The position numbers and the translations under genes were made by a program. The notes under the pieces were generated by a model. The model made no database searches and had not been told where the DNA came from. It saw only the letters and a program-made list of their open reading frames with translations. From Candidatus Melainabacteria bacterium (GTDB lineage: Bacteria; Cyanobacteriota; Vampirovibrionia; Vampirovibrionales; Vampirovibrionaceae), in assembly GCA_902168245.1 (NCBI GenBank), contig CABHPA010000193.1, positions 1-57,719 on the forward strand: a stretch of DNA of 57,719 nucleotides, given 5' to 3'. Below, piece after piece: positions 40,778 through 52,957 of the stretch (positions within the stretch are counted from its first letter, which is position 1; every line of letters begins with the position of its first letter).

Positions 40778-42145
40778 TTAATTATCCGTTGGCCTGGCTT
40801 TTCCATTGCCGGGTATCGCGTCGGCCATAGCCGGAAGGCTTAAGGCGGATGCGTCCGCATCGTCATCCACCTCCGCGGTTGCGATGACAGGCAATGATTT
40901 TTCCGATTTACAGCCGTACTCCTCGAACTTCCTTAGTTGGGGCAGGATTCCCAGCCTGCCATTAAAAGAAGCCTGGGTTTCATGATAGCTGGCCTGTAGG
41001 GCTTCAATGCGGCTTCCCATTTTGACGAACCGATCCAGAAAGGTGGCTGCCCGCTTGTGCAATTCCCGGCCCAGGGTGTGAATCTCCTGCGCCTTTTGTG
41101 AGAGTTGGGCCTGATCCCAGCCATAGGCCACTGTTTTTAAAACCGACATCAAAATCAGCGGGCTGGCCAGCAGCACCCGGCGCTGGAAAGCCTGCTCCAT
41201 CAGCGCAGGGCGTTCCTCCAGGGCGGCTCGCAACATGGATTCACGAGGCACGTACAGCACCACAAAATCAATGCTGTCCTTGCACTTGGTTTCGTAAGAC
41301 TTTAAATTGAGCGACAGCACTTCCTTCTCCAGCGCATCGGCGTGTTTTTTACGCTCTTTGGCCTCCTCTTCGGTATCCCCGGCGTTAAACAGCCTTTCCA
41401 GGTTGACCAGGATTGTTTTGGCGTCCACGTACAGCACTCGCTGGTTGGACAGCCGGATGGTGATATCGGGCCGCAAGCCGTCCTGCTGCTTTTGCGCTTC
41501 GTAATGCACCCCGGCCATCAGCCCGGAGACTTCCAGCAGGCGGATTAGCTCCATTTCCCCCCAGTCGCCGCGCCCCTTACTGTTGCTAAGGGCTTCGGCT
41601 AGAGTGTTCTTGACGCTTACCAGCTTTCCGACTCCTTCTACTACCATCTCAATATGCTTTTTCAGGGAGGCGGTGTCCTCGGTGTGCTGCTTCTCGATTT
41701 CCTTCACCCGGTTCTCATGGTGTTCTATCACTTCCCGCAGCGGCTGAATGAGCTGGCCAATACGCTCATCCACCGACGCCTGGCGCAATTTCGCTTCTCG
41801 CAGGGTCTTTTCTTCCAGTTCTTCTTTTAACGCCTTCAGGGTTTTCTGGCTCAGCGCCTCGAACTGTTCCTGCTGCTGCCCGTTTTGCTTGCGGGTTTCA
41901 TCCAGCAGGGTCTCCAGGCGGGTATTGGACAGGCTGACCTCGTTCAGTTCCATTCTCAGCAGCGCCTCGGTGGATTTCAGTTCCTCCACCTGTTCCTTCA
42001 GCAGGCGGTTTTCCACGGTTTGTTGCGATTGGGCCGCAGCTTGCTCGGCGGTTTTTCTGGCCAGTTGCAGCTTGTAAACCGTGTGAGCGACCCCGTAACC
42101 GACCGCCAGCCCTGCTGCCAGCCATAAAAAATCAATCAGTTGCAT
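40778..42145 (-). CDS. rmuC: DNA recombination protein RmuC
   Basis: This 455-residue protein starts with a membrane anchor (IDFLWLAAGLAVGYGVAHTVY), a ~150-residue coiled coil (LLKEQVEELKSTEALLRMELNEV...), and the RmuC nuclease-like core: SVKNTLAEALSNSKGRGDWGEMELIRLLEVSGL, RPDITIRLSNQRVLYVDAKT and SIDFVVLYVPRESMLRAALEERP. It limits inversions at short inverted repeats in E. coli. It lies 125 bp upstream of the GGDEF gene on the same strand. Confidence 0.95.
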   Translation of the reverse strand: MQLIDFLWLAAGLAVGYGVAHTVYKLQLARKTAEQAAAQSQQTVENRLLKEQVEELKSTEALLRMELNEVSLSNTRLETLLDETRKQNGQQQEQFEALSQKTLKALKEELEEKTLREAKLRQASVDERIGQLIQPLREVIEHHENRVKEIEKQHTEDTASLKKHIEMVVEGVGKLVSVKNTLAEALSNSKGRGDWGEMELIRLLEVSGLMAGVHYEAQKQQDGLRPDITIRLSNQRVLYVDAKTILVNLERLFNAGDTEEEAKERKKHADALEKEVLSLNLKSYETKCKDSIDFVVLYVPRESMLRAALEERPALMEQAFQRRVLLASPLILMSVLKTVAYGWDQAQLSQKAQEIHTLGRELHKRAATFLDRFVKMGSRIEALQASYHETQASFNGRLGILPQLRKFEEYGCKSEKSLPVIATAEVDDDADASALSLPAMADAIPGNGKARPTDN

Positions 42146-42331
42146 GCGAAACCTGTCCCTAACGTTCTTTCCTGCGTGATTGCACCGATTGTATCATTTT
42201 GTCCCCACTGCAAGCGAGATGCCTGAGCCATGTCTCTCCCGCAATGTTTTTTAGACGGGTTGAAATCCTTTGGATTAAAGCTTTTCAGGCGTTCAAGCCA
42301 TGAAACTGCGCATTTATTTGAGTGGCGGGGG

Positions 42332-42365
42332 TTGCATTGCGGGTTTCTTTAGTGCATTCTATATA
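42332..42365 (+). promoter_or_regulatory. promoter of the initiator tRNA
   Basis: TTGCGG (42337-42342) and TATATA (42360-42365) are separated by 17 bp. Transcription would start about 42372, 28 nt before the mature tRNA 5' end at 42400. Confidence 0.5.
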
Positions 42366-42399
42366 AGCAATCAGCACAGGTTGTCACCTTAATCTCTAC

Positions 42400-42476
<77 letters not shown>

Positions 42477-42481
42477 TTTTT

Positions 42482-42516
42482 AAAAATCCCATCAAGTTCT
42501 CTTGGTGGGATTTTTT
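42482..42516 (+). terminator. terminator of the initiator tRNA
   Basis: AAAAATCCCATCAAG / CTTGGTGGGATTTTTT forms a ~15-bp stem with a TTCT loop and a T-tract, 5 nt after the tRNA 3' end. Confidence 0.92.
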
Positions 42517-42634
42517 ACTTGTATGGGATTTGGCTGCCCTGATATTTCGATGTTTTGGAGGTGATGGGAACTGTGGCTCCCGCCTGGCACGGCTATGCGG
42601 TTAGCAGGCAGCCACAGTTCCGGGGAATTTTGAA

Positions 42635-43075
42635 TTAACCTTGTCGATCTATTCTTCTCCGTTTGGGTTTTTCCTCCAGGCTGTTCAGGCCAATTTCAAC
42701 CGCATCTCTTTCTATTTCAGCCAGTTCCCTTTTTCTCAATAGGCTCTTAGGGATTTCCCTATCGTCGGGCAAAATGCTCTTTAAAACTCTTTGGGGGAGA
42801 GTGCGAATTGTTGCCATATCAGAGATTCTGCTTGCGGCAAGATATGCAAGTGGCGCTATCTCAACCTTCCCGGCAAGTTCTCTGTACAGATTGGTCAACT
42901 CTGCCGGATCTTTTGAATCCTGCCTGGTTCGATGCAGGGTCACGGTGTCTTCCTTGGTTGTGTAGTATGATTTTCCGTCATAATCAAAGTACCCATGCCC
43001 AGTGTGGGAAGGTTTGAGGGGTGTGTTATGGTTGGGTTTCAGATAAACGCCTGAAAACCGGGGAGATACGTGCAT
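42635..43075 (-). CDS. orphan protein with N-terminal RFSG motif
   Basis: A 146-residue basic protein beginning MHVSPRFSGVYL (RFSG at 6-9). There follow a short strand region (HGYFDYDGKSYYTTKEDTVTLH), a helical middle (DPAELTNLYRELAGKVEIAPLAYLAASRISDMA) and a charged C-terminal helix (KSLLRKRELAEIERDAVEIGLNSLEEKPKRRRI). No signal peptide or known domain. The RFSG start matches RFAG/KFSG in three other orphans of this window. It lies between the initiator tRNA and a structured intergenic region. Confidence 0.55.
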   Translation of the reverse strand: MHVSPRFSGVYLKPNHNTPLKPSHTGHGYFDYDGKSYYTTKEDTVTLHRTRQDSKDPAELTNLYRELAGKVEIAPLAYLAASRISDMATIRTLPQRVLKSILPDDREIPKSLLRKRELAEIERDAVEIGLNSLEEKPKRRRIDRQG

Positions 43076-43152
43076 GTTTAAATCCTTAAAGTCAACAATC
43101 TACAGTTTTTTACGCAGCAAAACCTTGGAATCGCTTTTTCAAACTGATTCCA

Positions 43153-43350
43153 CTACGTAGTAAGGTGATACAGTGGTGATATTCTGTATAATGCGACAAG
43201 GCTCCTGAAGTCTTGATTTTGCGATAGAGATCTAAAATGGTTACATTTATTTACATCAATTATTTTGGCTATTGCCAGCGTTCCTGAAGCAATGCCTAGT
43301 GCAGGAACTAGGGGGGAAGCGGCATAGGAGAGGGATCTCCAGTGATTCAT
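43153..43350 (-). CDS. possible small protein with one hydrophobic segment
   Basis: A 65-codon frame with AGAGG 6 nt before the ATG and a hydrophobic stretch (SYAASPLVPALGIASGTLAIAKI). Composition after that is neutral. No family recognised and an overlapping ORF exists on the other strand, so coding is uncertain. Confidence 0.25.
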   Translation of the reverse strand: MNHWRSLSYAASPLVPALGIASGTLAIAKIIDVNKCNHFRSLSQNQDFRSLVALYRISPLYHLTT

Positions 43351-43562
43351 TAATACCTCTGAAAAAACAACGCTTCCCCAAAAGAGGGAAACGACCGGAC
43401 AGGGGGATAGTTGGAAAGTATTCCTTCGAGCAAGTGTTTGCCCCGGCTATTTTGCCTAGAATCACCCTCATCTTGATACTACCCTACGTGGCCTAACTTC
43501 AACGGCCTTTTCTTGAAGAATAGGCAAAACCTCAACTATATCTCAACTATGTTAAGGTAAAG

Positions 43563-43589
43563 CGCCCTCCTCACCGAGGGCTTTTTTTT
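43563..43589 (+). terminator. orphan intrinsic terminator 1
   Basis: GCCCTC-CTCACC-GAGGGC is followed by TTTTTTTT on the forward strand. No forward-strand gene precedes it within 400 bp, so it probably ends a non-annotated transcript. Confidence 0.8.
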
Positions 43590-43753
43590 GCCCTCAAACA
43601 TACTGGCGAGGCAACTGCCTGATTGGCGGCGCCAGAATAATACCGGCGCTGCGGATCTCTGCTGAAAGCGGCTAGGTCGCCGGGGGAGGGCGCTAGTCGT
43701 TTGACCAGCCGAAACTTTAGCCCTGCGGCTAATTTAACCGAAAAACGGCCGCC

Positions 43754-43827
43754 TTATAATAATAACTGTGAATGGCCACCAACGTGGACTTCACCAGCCC
43801 CTCTGCCTTTGGGCAGAGGGGTTTTTT
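43754..43827 (+). ncRNA. candidate short transcript with promoter-like box and strong terminator
   Basis: TATAAT lies at about 43756-43761. About 10 bp later a ~60-nt segment begins, with a small hairpin CCAC-CAAC-GTGG and then a perfect 10-bp terminator stem CCCCTCTGCC / GGCAGAGGGG (43798-43821) followed by TTTTTT. There is no -35 box of good quality and no coding gene. It could be a tiny RNA or the tail of a longer one starting upstream. Confidence 0.4.
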
Positions 43828-43881
43828 GCTGGGCGCTTTTCCTACTGCAACGGCTGCCCTGGCGCTATGCCAGCCTTCCGG

Positions 43882-44172
43882 TTAGCGAACCTGGCCGCTT
43901 TGCCACTGGCTGGCCGGAATGGTTTTGAGTTGCAGCGCATGCAGGTGTTTTTTACGGGCTTCTTTCAGCGCCTCGTGTACCATGCGGTGCTGATCCATCA
44001 GCCCCACGCCCTCAAACCGGGGGGACACCACCGTAATACTCAGGTGGGTCGCGCCCAAATCAGAGCGGGCCTCGGTATGACCCGCATGTTGCCAGCTATC
44101 GTCGATAATTTCCACGTGCAGGGCTTGCAGATCCTGGGTCAGTTTGTCTTTCAGTTGCTCAATCACGGACAT
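43882..44172 (-). CDS. BolA family protein
   Basis: A 96-residue protein with the BolA class II KH-like fold: VIEQLKDKLTQDLQALHVEIIDDSWQHAGH, then SDLGATHLSITVVSPRFEG, and VGLMDQHRMVHEALKEARKKHLHALQLKTIPASQW. The conserved His in HRMVHEAL and in HALQLK may ligate an Fe-S cluster with a monothiol glutaredoxin, as in BolA/IbaG; no glutaredoxin gene is adjacent. It lies 39 bp downstream of priA on the same strand. Confidence 0.9.
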   Translation of the reverse strand: MSVIEQLKDKLTQDLQALHVEIIDDSWQHAGHTEARSDLGATHLSITVVSPRFEGVGLMDQHRMVHEALKEARKKHLHALQLKTIPASQWQSGQVR

Positions 44173-44211
44173 GGTTACGGTTTTCCTGTCTTTCTTGCGT
44201 TTTGTAAGGTG

Positions 44212-46785
44212 TTATAACAAGCTCTGGGCGTCAATATCCAGAATGAAGTTCAAATCCTCCGGCAGCTTGCTTTCCAGCGCCCGCCGGTAAAAATCCGTAA
44301 TCAGCCGATGGCCTGGCTCCCCGGCGCAGTTTTTAACCAGCAGATGAAATCGATAACGGCTCTGGATGCGCGGCAACACGCAGGGGGCTGGCCCCATCAG
44401 CGTCATTGGGCTTCGGGTTTCCCCTTCCAGCCCGGCGGCGGAAATCGCGTCCCGCAAATGCAGCGCGGCGGCCTGGATGAACTGCTGGGCGCGCTTTTCG
44501 TTCTCGCTGCTCACAATAAAGCGAAAGACCTGGGAAAACGGTGGAAAGTTCAGCTCCTGCCGCTGGGCCACTTCCTCGCCATAAAAGCTGGGGTAATCCT
44601 GCTTTTGGGAATGTTGCAGCACCATATGCTGGGTTTGCACCGATTGAATAATCACCCGGCCCGGCTTTTGCCCGCGCCCGGCCCGGCCCGCCAACTGGGT
44701 CAGCAACTGGAAGCCTCGCTCAGAAGACTTGTAATCCGGCAACGCAAAAGAGGAATCCGCGCTGACCACGCCCGCTAGCGTGACGTTGGCCACGTCCAGC
44801 CCCTTGGCCACAATCTGGGTGCCGATTAAAATATCCGCTTCCCCGGCGGCAAAAGCCTCAAAAATTTCCACATAGGCATTCTTGCGTTGCAACATGTCGC
44901 TGTCCAGCCGTAGCACCCGCGCTTCGGGGAATTTTTTAATCACCTCGTCCTCAATCCGCTGGGTACCCACCCCGCTGTGGGAAAGCTCCATGCTGGTGCA
45001 GGTGAGGCAATACTGCGGGCGCGGGCTTTCGTACCCGCAGTAATGGCAGCACACCAGGTTTTTCGCTCGGTGATACGTCACCGCCACATCGCAATTGGGG
45101 CATTGGAACACGTGATCGCACACCGTGCATTGAATGGTGGTGTAAAATCCGCGCCGGTTCAGCAGGATGATGGACTGCTCGCCCGCTTCCAGGTTGAGTT
45201 TGAGTTCCTCGCTGAGCGCGCGGGAAAGCTGGTTCTGGTTGCCCTGGGCGCGCTCGGTTTTCATGTCCACAATCCGTACATCGGCCAGTTGGCTGCCCCC
45301 GAACCGTTCCGGCAGATGTAAAATGCGCCCGTTGTGCTGCGCTTCGTAAAACGTGGAGATTTCCGGCGTTGCGCTGCCCAATACCACTTTGGCCTCGGTG
45401 CGGCGGGCCAGTTCCAGCGCCAGCGTTTTGGCGTTGTAGCGCGGGGCCGGGGAATCCTGCTTGAAGCTGGTTTCATGTTCCTCGTCAATCAGGATCAGCG
45501 CCAGATTTTTCATGGGCGCCCACACGGCGGAACGCGCCCCAATCAGAATCCGCAGCTCACCGTTTCTAAGCTTCTGCCAGGTGTCCGCCTTTTCGCCGTC
45601 CGAAAGATTACTGTGCCACAGCGCAATGTTTTCCGAGCCGAAATGGTTGATGAAGCGCCTCGCGATTTGCGATGTCAGCGCGATTTCCGGCACCATCATC
45701 AGCACCGATTGCCCCTGCGCCAGCGCATGCCGGGTCATGCTCATGTACACTTCCGTCTTGCCGGAGCCGGTAATGCCGTACAACAGGTAAGGCTGCTGGC
45801 TATCGCCGTTCACTACCGTATCCATGGCCTTTTGCTGGTAAGCCGAAAGCGTGAAATGGGTTTTCTCCACCAGCTTGCGGAACAGGGCCAGCGGGTCGCG
45901 GTGTTCGGCCACTTCCTCAATACGCAGTAGATTCAGGGCCGCCAGTTTTTTTACGGTGGGGGCCGTGGTTGCGGCAACGTCCAGCAATTCCTGAAGCGGG
46001 ATGCCCTGGGGTTTGTCTTTCAGGAAATCCACAATCTCCTGCTGGCGGGTGGATAGGGCTGCATTCTCAATTGCCTCTGCAATCAGCGAGACTTTTTTGT
46101 AAGTTTTGGCCCGGGTTTTGGCGCTCAGTTCGGTTTCCACCAGTACAATCTCCAGGGATTTCAGCCGGGCAAGCAGTTGGTTCATGGTTTTCATGGGCAT
46201 CCGCAATTGGGTAGCCAGATACTTGGGGCTGTAGCCTTTGGGGTTGCGCGTGGTGTCCACCTCATCGAACGGGGAGGCGTTTTTATACAGAAAATCGATG
46301 ATTTGCAGCGCTTTTCGGGCATGCGACTCATTAATTTTTCGCAGAACCAGCGGGTCGGTCATGTTTGGCCCCTGGAATACCACCTTTTTGGTTTTCTGCA
46401 CCAGATTGGCGGGCAGCGCGCAGGCCAGCACCTGTGGGATGGGCGTGGCGTAATAGTCGGCCACCCACTGGATGAACTCGTAATAAGCCGCGTCGAACAG
46501 CGGCGTTTCATCCAGAATGTCGGTGATGTCCTTCAGCTTGTATGGGCCGTCATAAGCGTCGCTCAGTTCGGTAATGAAGCCGGTCAAATCCTGCTGCGCG
46601 CCGAACGGCACCAGCACAGGCTGCCCCACTTGCGCCACGACGGCGAATTCTTCCGGCAGCGAATAGGTGAAAATCTGGCTTTGCAGCGTTTTGGCGGTCA
46701 CGTTCACCAAGACCTGTGCGTATCGGGCGGTTGGCCCGGCAACGGACGGCGGCGTATCCAGCGTATCCCAAAGACGAAGACTCAT
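44212..46785 (-). CDS. priA: primosomal protein N' (replication restart helicase PriA)
   Basis: This superfamily 2 helicase of ~857 residues has an N-terminal 3'-OH-binding domain (YAQVLVNVTAKTLQSQIFTYSLPEEFAVVAQVGQPVLVPFGAQQDLTGFI). Walker A is LLYGITGSGKTEVY, the DEAH-like box is LILIDEEHETSFKQ, and the zinc clusters are CTVCDHVFQCPNCDVAVTYH and CCHYCGYESPRPQYC. Motifs V/VI include ILIGTQIVAKGLDVANVTLAGVV and QLAGRAGRG. It is ~120 residues longer than E. coli PriA, mostly in the middle. The start at 46785 follows AGGAG very closely; the longer frame to 46887 is less likely. Confidence 0.96.
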   Translation of the reverse strand: MSLRLWDTLDTPPSVAGPTARYAQVLVNVTAKTLQSQIFTYSLPEEFAVVAQVGQPVLVPFGAQQDLTGFITELSDAYDGPYKLKDITDILDETPLFDAAYYEFIQWVADYYATPIPQVLACALPANLVQKTKKVVFQGPNMTDPLVLRKINESHARKALQIIDFLYKNASPFDEVDTTRNPKGYSPKYLATQLRMPMKTMNQLLARLKSLEIVLVETELSAKTRAKTYKKVSLIAEAIENAALSTRQQEIVDFLKDKPQGIPLQELLDVAATTAPTVKKLAALNLLRIEEVAEHRDPLALFRKLVEKTHFTLSAYQQKAMDTVVNGDSQQPYLLYGITGSGKTEVYMSMTRHALAQGQSVLMMVPEIALTSQIARRFINHFGSENIALWHSNLSDGEKADTWQKLRNGELRILIGARSAVWAPMKNLALILIDEEHETSFKQDSPAPRYNAKTLALELARRTEAKVVLGSATPEISTFYEAQHNGRILHLPERFGGSQLADVRIVDMKTERAQGNQNQLSRALSEELKLNLEAGEQSIILLNRRGFYTTIQCTVCDHVFQCPNCDVAVTYHRAKNLVCCHYCGYESPRPQYCLTCTSMELSHSGVGTQRIEDEVIKKFPEARVLRLDSDMLQRKNAYVEIFEAFAAGEADILIGTQIVAKGLDVANVTLAGVVSADSSFALPDYKSSERGFQLLTQLAGRAGRGQKPGRVIIQSVQTQHMVLQHSQKQDYPSFYGEEVAQRQELNFPPFSQVFRFIVSSENEKRAQQFIQAAALHLRDAISAAGLEGETRSPMTLMGPAPCVLPRIQSRYRFHLLVKNCAGEPGHRLITDFYRRALESKLPEDLNFILDIDAQSLL

Positions 46786-46924
46786 ACTCCTATTATCCGG
46801 CAAAGCAGGCCGATTCGTCAGGACTTCCCTGCGGAATGTGAAGATAGGCGCGTAATGGCAAAATGCCAGCCGATGCATGACTGGCATTTTGAAATTTGCA
46901 TTGGATGATCGAATCGATCGGGGC

Positions 46925-49685
<2,761 letters not shown>

Positions 49686-51347
49686 TTATGGGCGCAGCCG
49701 GTAAAGTCGTATCATCCGGTCGGACGAGTTGTAGACCGGCTCAAAACTGCCGGGCATGGCATGAATCAGGATGTCTGTGGTCATTTCCGGCACCTCAATC
49801 GCCACATCGGTATTAAAGTTGGGCTCCAGCAGAATGTAGCGCACCCGGTTCCGCAGCAGGGCGGTATGCAACACCCGGTAGAACGCCTGGTAACGGTTGG
49901 CGCTCAGCCAGTCCAGGCCGGTTTCGGAACCGGGAACGATATTGCGGTTTACTGTTTTTCGGCCGGTGTACAGGTAATACAGCCCGTTGTACCGGCTCCA
50001 CAGAATGTCGCCGGGCTGGGTCAGGCGCTCTATGGCGGAAAAAGCCCCCTGGTAATCCAGCCACAGATTTTGTCGCAGGTTGTTGGCCATCATGTTACCC
50101 TGGGGGATTTGCAGAATGCCCGGAACCAGCAGATTGCCCGCAATCAACCCGGCCAGTGCGGTCAGCGGCAGCATGGTCTGAATGCGGGGAACCGGGCTGA
50201 GCTTTTGCGCTGTATATCTGAGTCCTTTGAAAAGGGCCATGTATAAAAACGGCGCAACGCACAGCATTAGCCGGGGGTATTGGCCATGGCTGTACCACAT
50301 GAACGTGAGCGGCGCGTAAAACCAAAGGCAGCAGGCTACCACCGAGGGGTGGGGTGTTTTCAGCAGGCGGTACAATGCGTAAAGCATCAGGCCCGCCATG
50401 AGCGCCAGGGCGCTGAAGGGCATCCAGGCCGGATTGTGGGGCAGATAGGGCAGGTCAATCAGGAAGGAAAACGCGGAGAACAACGTCGCGCCGGGAAACT
50501 GGCTGGCGGCCTCCTGTAAAATGGGTGGCAGGCCGTGGGATTTAATCACGGCGAAAAAGAACTCGTTCAGGTAAGTCTGGTTTTCGGGGTAAACGTAAAA
50601 CCCGTCAATCTTGGCGATGGTTTCCGGCTGGGCGAGCGTCCACCACGCCCAGGGCAGGCAAATCAGCAGGCAGCTTCCCAGGTATGTATAGGCAGTGGAT
50701 TTGCCGAAGCGTTTGCCCAGCCACAGGGCCATCCCGGCAATAAAGGCGGCCCCGATGGTGCGGGTGTAAAACGCCGCACAGGACAGCAGGATTAAGGTGG
50801 CCACCTGTTTAAAGTCGGGCTGGGTTTTGCTTTGTGCGGCCTTGTCCTGTAGCCGCCGGGCGGCGTATATAAGCCCGAAGAACAGCAGCATGAACAACGG
50901 TTCGGACAATACCTCCACCACGCAGCGCAGCCAAATGTAATTGGCCCCCAGCAGCAGGCACAGCCCGGCGGCCTCCGTGTGGGTGCAACCGTAAAAGCGG
51001 CGTATTAGCCGGTAAAACAGCAGAATGGCCGCCAGGCCCAGCCCGATGACAAACAGCTTGAACACGGGCAAATTCTGCGGGACGGTTGGTATGATTAACC
51101 AGATGGGGGCCAGCAGCGCCGGGAACAGCGGTGGGTATTTAATAATGGCGGGCATGCCGGGTTCGGAGAGCATGCGGTAGCCCTGCCCGGTGGCGATGGA
51201 TTTGGCGCCCGTCAGGTAAATGGTGTCGTCCCCCCAAAGGCCCACCACCGTGGGGCGCATCAAAAACACGTACAGGCAGGCCAGTACGGCCAACACCAGC
51301 CCGATTTGCCATTTTCCCCGTTTCCCGCCCATGGGGGGTAGCGCCAT
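49686..51347 (-). CDS. GT-C type membrane glycosyltransferase (PMT/ArnT-like)
   Basis: This 553-residue polytopic protein has ~10-12 hydrophobic helices. The first extracytoplasmic loop carries the acidic pair WGDDTIYLTGAKSIATGQG (D40, D41), as in family 39/83-type enzymes that use polyprenyl-phosphate sugars. The C-terminal ~120 residues form a soluble domain (LWSRYNGLYYLYTGRKTVNRN...). It may glycosylate lipids or proteins at the envelope; acceptor and sugar unknown. It is upstream of nothing on its strand and converges with no gene. Family call rests on topology and the DD motif. Confidence 0.75.
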   Translation of the reverse strand: MALPPMGGKRGKWQIGLVLAVLACLYVFLMRPTVVGLWGDDTIYLTGAKSIATGQGYRMLSEPGMPAIIKYPPLFPALLAPIWLIIPTVPQNLPVFKLFVIGLGLAAILLFYRLIRRFYGCTHTEAAGLCLLLGANYIWLRCVVEVLSEPLFMLLFFGLIYAARRLQDKAAQSKTQPDFKQVATLILLSCAAFYTRTIGAAFIAGMALWLGKRFGKSTAYTYLGSCLLICLPWAWWTLAQPETIAKIDGFYVYPENQTYLNEFFFAVIKSHGLPPILQEAASQFPGATLFSAFSFLIDLPYLPHNPAWMPFSALALMAGLMLYALYRLLKTPHPSVVACCLWFYAPLTFMWYSHGQYPRLMLCVAPFLYMALFKGLRYTAQKLSPVPRIQTMLPLTALAGLIAGNLLVPGILQIPQGNMMANNLRQNLWLDYQGAFSAIERLTQPGDILWSRYNGLYYLYTGRKTVNRNIVPGSETGLDWLSANRYQAFYRVLHTALLRNRVRYILLEPNFNTDVAIEVPEMTTDILIHAMPGSFEPVYNSSDRMIRLYRLRP

Positions 51348-51651
51348 TCACTGCACTCCTGTTTGCGATGCGCTGCCAAAGCACGGTTGGCCCCAGATTC
51401 TTTGAGCCGCCCTCTGCTTCCCCTTGCGCTCTCCTGTTATTTTACCATCGCTTACATAGGGCGGTGCGGGTTATAAATTGCGGGCGATTTGGTATCCGTC
51501 CGAGGCTTATAGGCGGGAGCAAAGCTTTTGGAAAGCCGGATTAAAGAATTCGTTCGGGCATCCGATAAGGCGTACAGGAGCCGGTTTGATCCTATTTTGA
51601 TTCCAGTTCCGGCACGGCAGGACATTTTGGATTTCCGAGGTAATGATACGG
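51348..51651. other. divergent intergenic region
   Basis: This lies between the reverse GT-C gene and the forward secreted protein. A TTATAAA box occurs at ~51470 and a TAAAAT-like box on the reverse strand near 51440, but neither has a good partner at the right distance. No ORF with a start signal. Confidence 0.35.
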
Positions 51652-52209
51652 ATGAACGTTTTTCTATCCCGCATGCAAAAAAATATTCTGGGGCTTTTGA
51701 TTATTGGGCTTTGCCTGGGCGCGTCCGCCAACCTTTCGGCGGATGCCAAGAAAAAGGCCGCTGGCCCGGATCCTGCCGCCCAGGCGGATGCGGAAGTAAA
51801 AAAAGGGCTGGACCCGTTGAATGAACAACTGACCAAGCTGATGATCAAGGTGCAGTCGCGGGCGTTGCTTTCCCCGGAAGACGCCGGGACGCTGGCCGAC
51901 ATTAAATACAAGCTGATGGACATTATGGACCAGTACCCCCAAAGCGCCATGCTGGCCAAGCCGGTGTATCAGGCGGGCATCCTGCTGTGCGAGCGAGAGG
52001 AATACAGCGACGCCTATGAACTGTTTAATTTCCTGGCCCAAGGCTTTCCGACCAACCCATACGGGGCCAAGGCCAAAGGGCAAATTCAGCAACTGGAGAA
52101 AAAATTCGGCCCCGGCTATTTTTCCGCCGATGTGAGCGCGGCTGCCGCCAGCCCGCCGGGAACAGCCGCAACCCCTGCCGCAGGCGCCGCCGCCCCGGCC
52201 AAAAAATGA
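51652..52209 (+). CDS. exported TPR-like protein with Ala/Pro-rich tail
   Basis: A ~185-residue protein with a signal peptide (KNILGLLIIGLCLGASANLSA). A helical region (PEDAGTLADIKYKLMDIMDQYPQSAMLAKPVYQAGILLCEREEYSDAYELFNFLAQGFPTNPYGAKAKGQIQQL) resembles two TPR-like repeats of BamD/YbgF-type proteins. A disordered Ala/Pro/Gly tail follows. Start uncertain: ATG at 51652 has GAGG 11 nt upstream; ATG at 51643 lies very close to it. Probably periplasmic scaffold; name unknown. Confidence 0.6.
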   Translation: MNVFLSRMQKNILGLLIIGLCLGASANLSADAKKKAAGPDPAAQADAEVKKGLDPLNEQLTKLMIKVQSRALLSPEDAGTLADIKYKLMDIMDQYPQSAMLAKPVYQAGILLCEREEYSDAYELFNFLAQGFPTNPYGAKAKGQIQQLEKKFGPGYFSADVSAAAASPPGTAATPAAGAAAPAKK

Positions 52210-52459
52210 ATGTCGCAGCCGCGCCAGACGGCTCCTGTATGGCTGGGCTTCCGCGCGTGATATTGCTTCATTCCTCAATTTGTTAAGAAGTGTTACAAAG
52301 CGGTGGGAATTTCTTCAGTTTGTCTCTCGACAGTCGAAATTCATGATGTAAACCAATACTCGTAAACCGTTACTCACTCATCAAATCCATTCAATCATTC
52401 TTTCATTCTTTTTTTGTCACCAGATGATTGATAGCTGACACGGAGCTGACCGTAACCCG

Positions 52460-52828
52460 ATGATAATTTTTGCGAAACTCGAATTGCTGCCGGTTGCCTA
52501 CTTCCTGATCGTGATGTGGGTGGTATGCGCGACCGTGCTGGGCAAAATCTTCGGCGGCATGCTGGTGGAAGCCACTTCAGGCTCCCTGCGGAACCTGCTG
52601 TCGCGTCGGGTGAATGTGGCCGTGACCGGCGATGAAATTGCGTACCATCTGTTTGAAAAGCGGTTGATTGCCAACCTGAATACCCAGATGATATTCACCC
52701 TGCTGGGTGATTTTGCCCGCCGGATAGTCGGCGGCTCCCTGGTGCCGGTTCCGTCGGAGGACTTGAATTTCCATAAAAACATGTACCCTGAGAAGCACTG
52801 GAGCGGATGCCCCCCCAATATGGCCTAG
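52460..52828 (+). CDS. small membrane-anchored protein of unknown function
   Basis: A 122-residue protein with an N-terminal membrane helix (LLPVAYFLIVMWVVCATVLGKIFGGML). A basic region (SLRNLLSRRVNVAVTGDEIAYHLFEKRLIANLN) and a soluble end without recognised motifs follow. The ribosome site is weak (GGAG 14 nt away). It is placed ~130 bp before the prepilin gene, possibly co-transcribed, but no functional link is evident. Confidence 0.5.
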   Translation: MIIFAKLELLPVAYFLIVMWVVCATVLGKIFGGMLVEATSGSLRNLLSRRVNVAVTGDEIAYHLFEKRLIANLNTQMIFTLLGDFARRIVGGSLVPVPSEDLNFHKNMYPEKHWSGCPPNMA

Positions 52829-52957
52829 TCCTATCTTTGGAGGATAAATCGTCCCGAAAGCGGGCCGCAGCGATCCTTTTCCAAAGAATAAGATACACTA
52901 GTGTTAATTGCGGGAATAAGGCACACTTTTTCAGAACTTTTTGGAGGTACGTTTTCC

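Larger units (their letters stand above)
43076..43881. other. structured intergenic region with two orphan terminators
   Basis: About 800 bp without a confident gene: a doubtful reverse ORF (43153-43350), terminator 1 (43563-43589), a G/C-rich structured stretch (43610-43735) including AGCCG...CGGCT, and the TATAAT-terminator unit (43754-43827). Checks by eye for tmRNA, RNase P RNA, SRP RNA and common riboswitch motifs were negative. Confidence 0.5.

Noticed and set aside
43272..43496. 74-codon forward ORF before orphan terminator 1
   Set aside because: No ribosome site and an irregular composition; the competing reverse ORF is slightly better, and neither is convincing.
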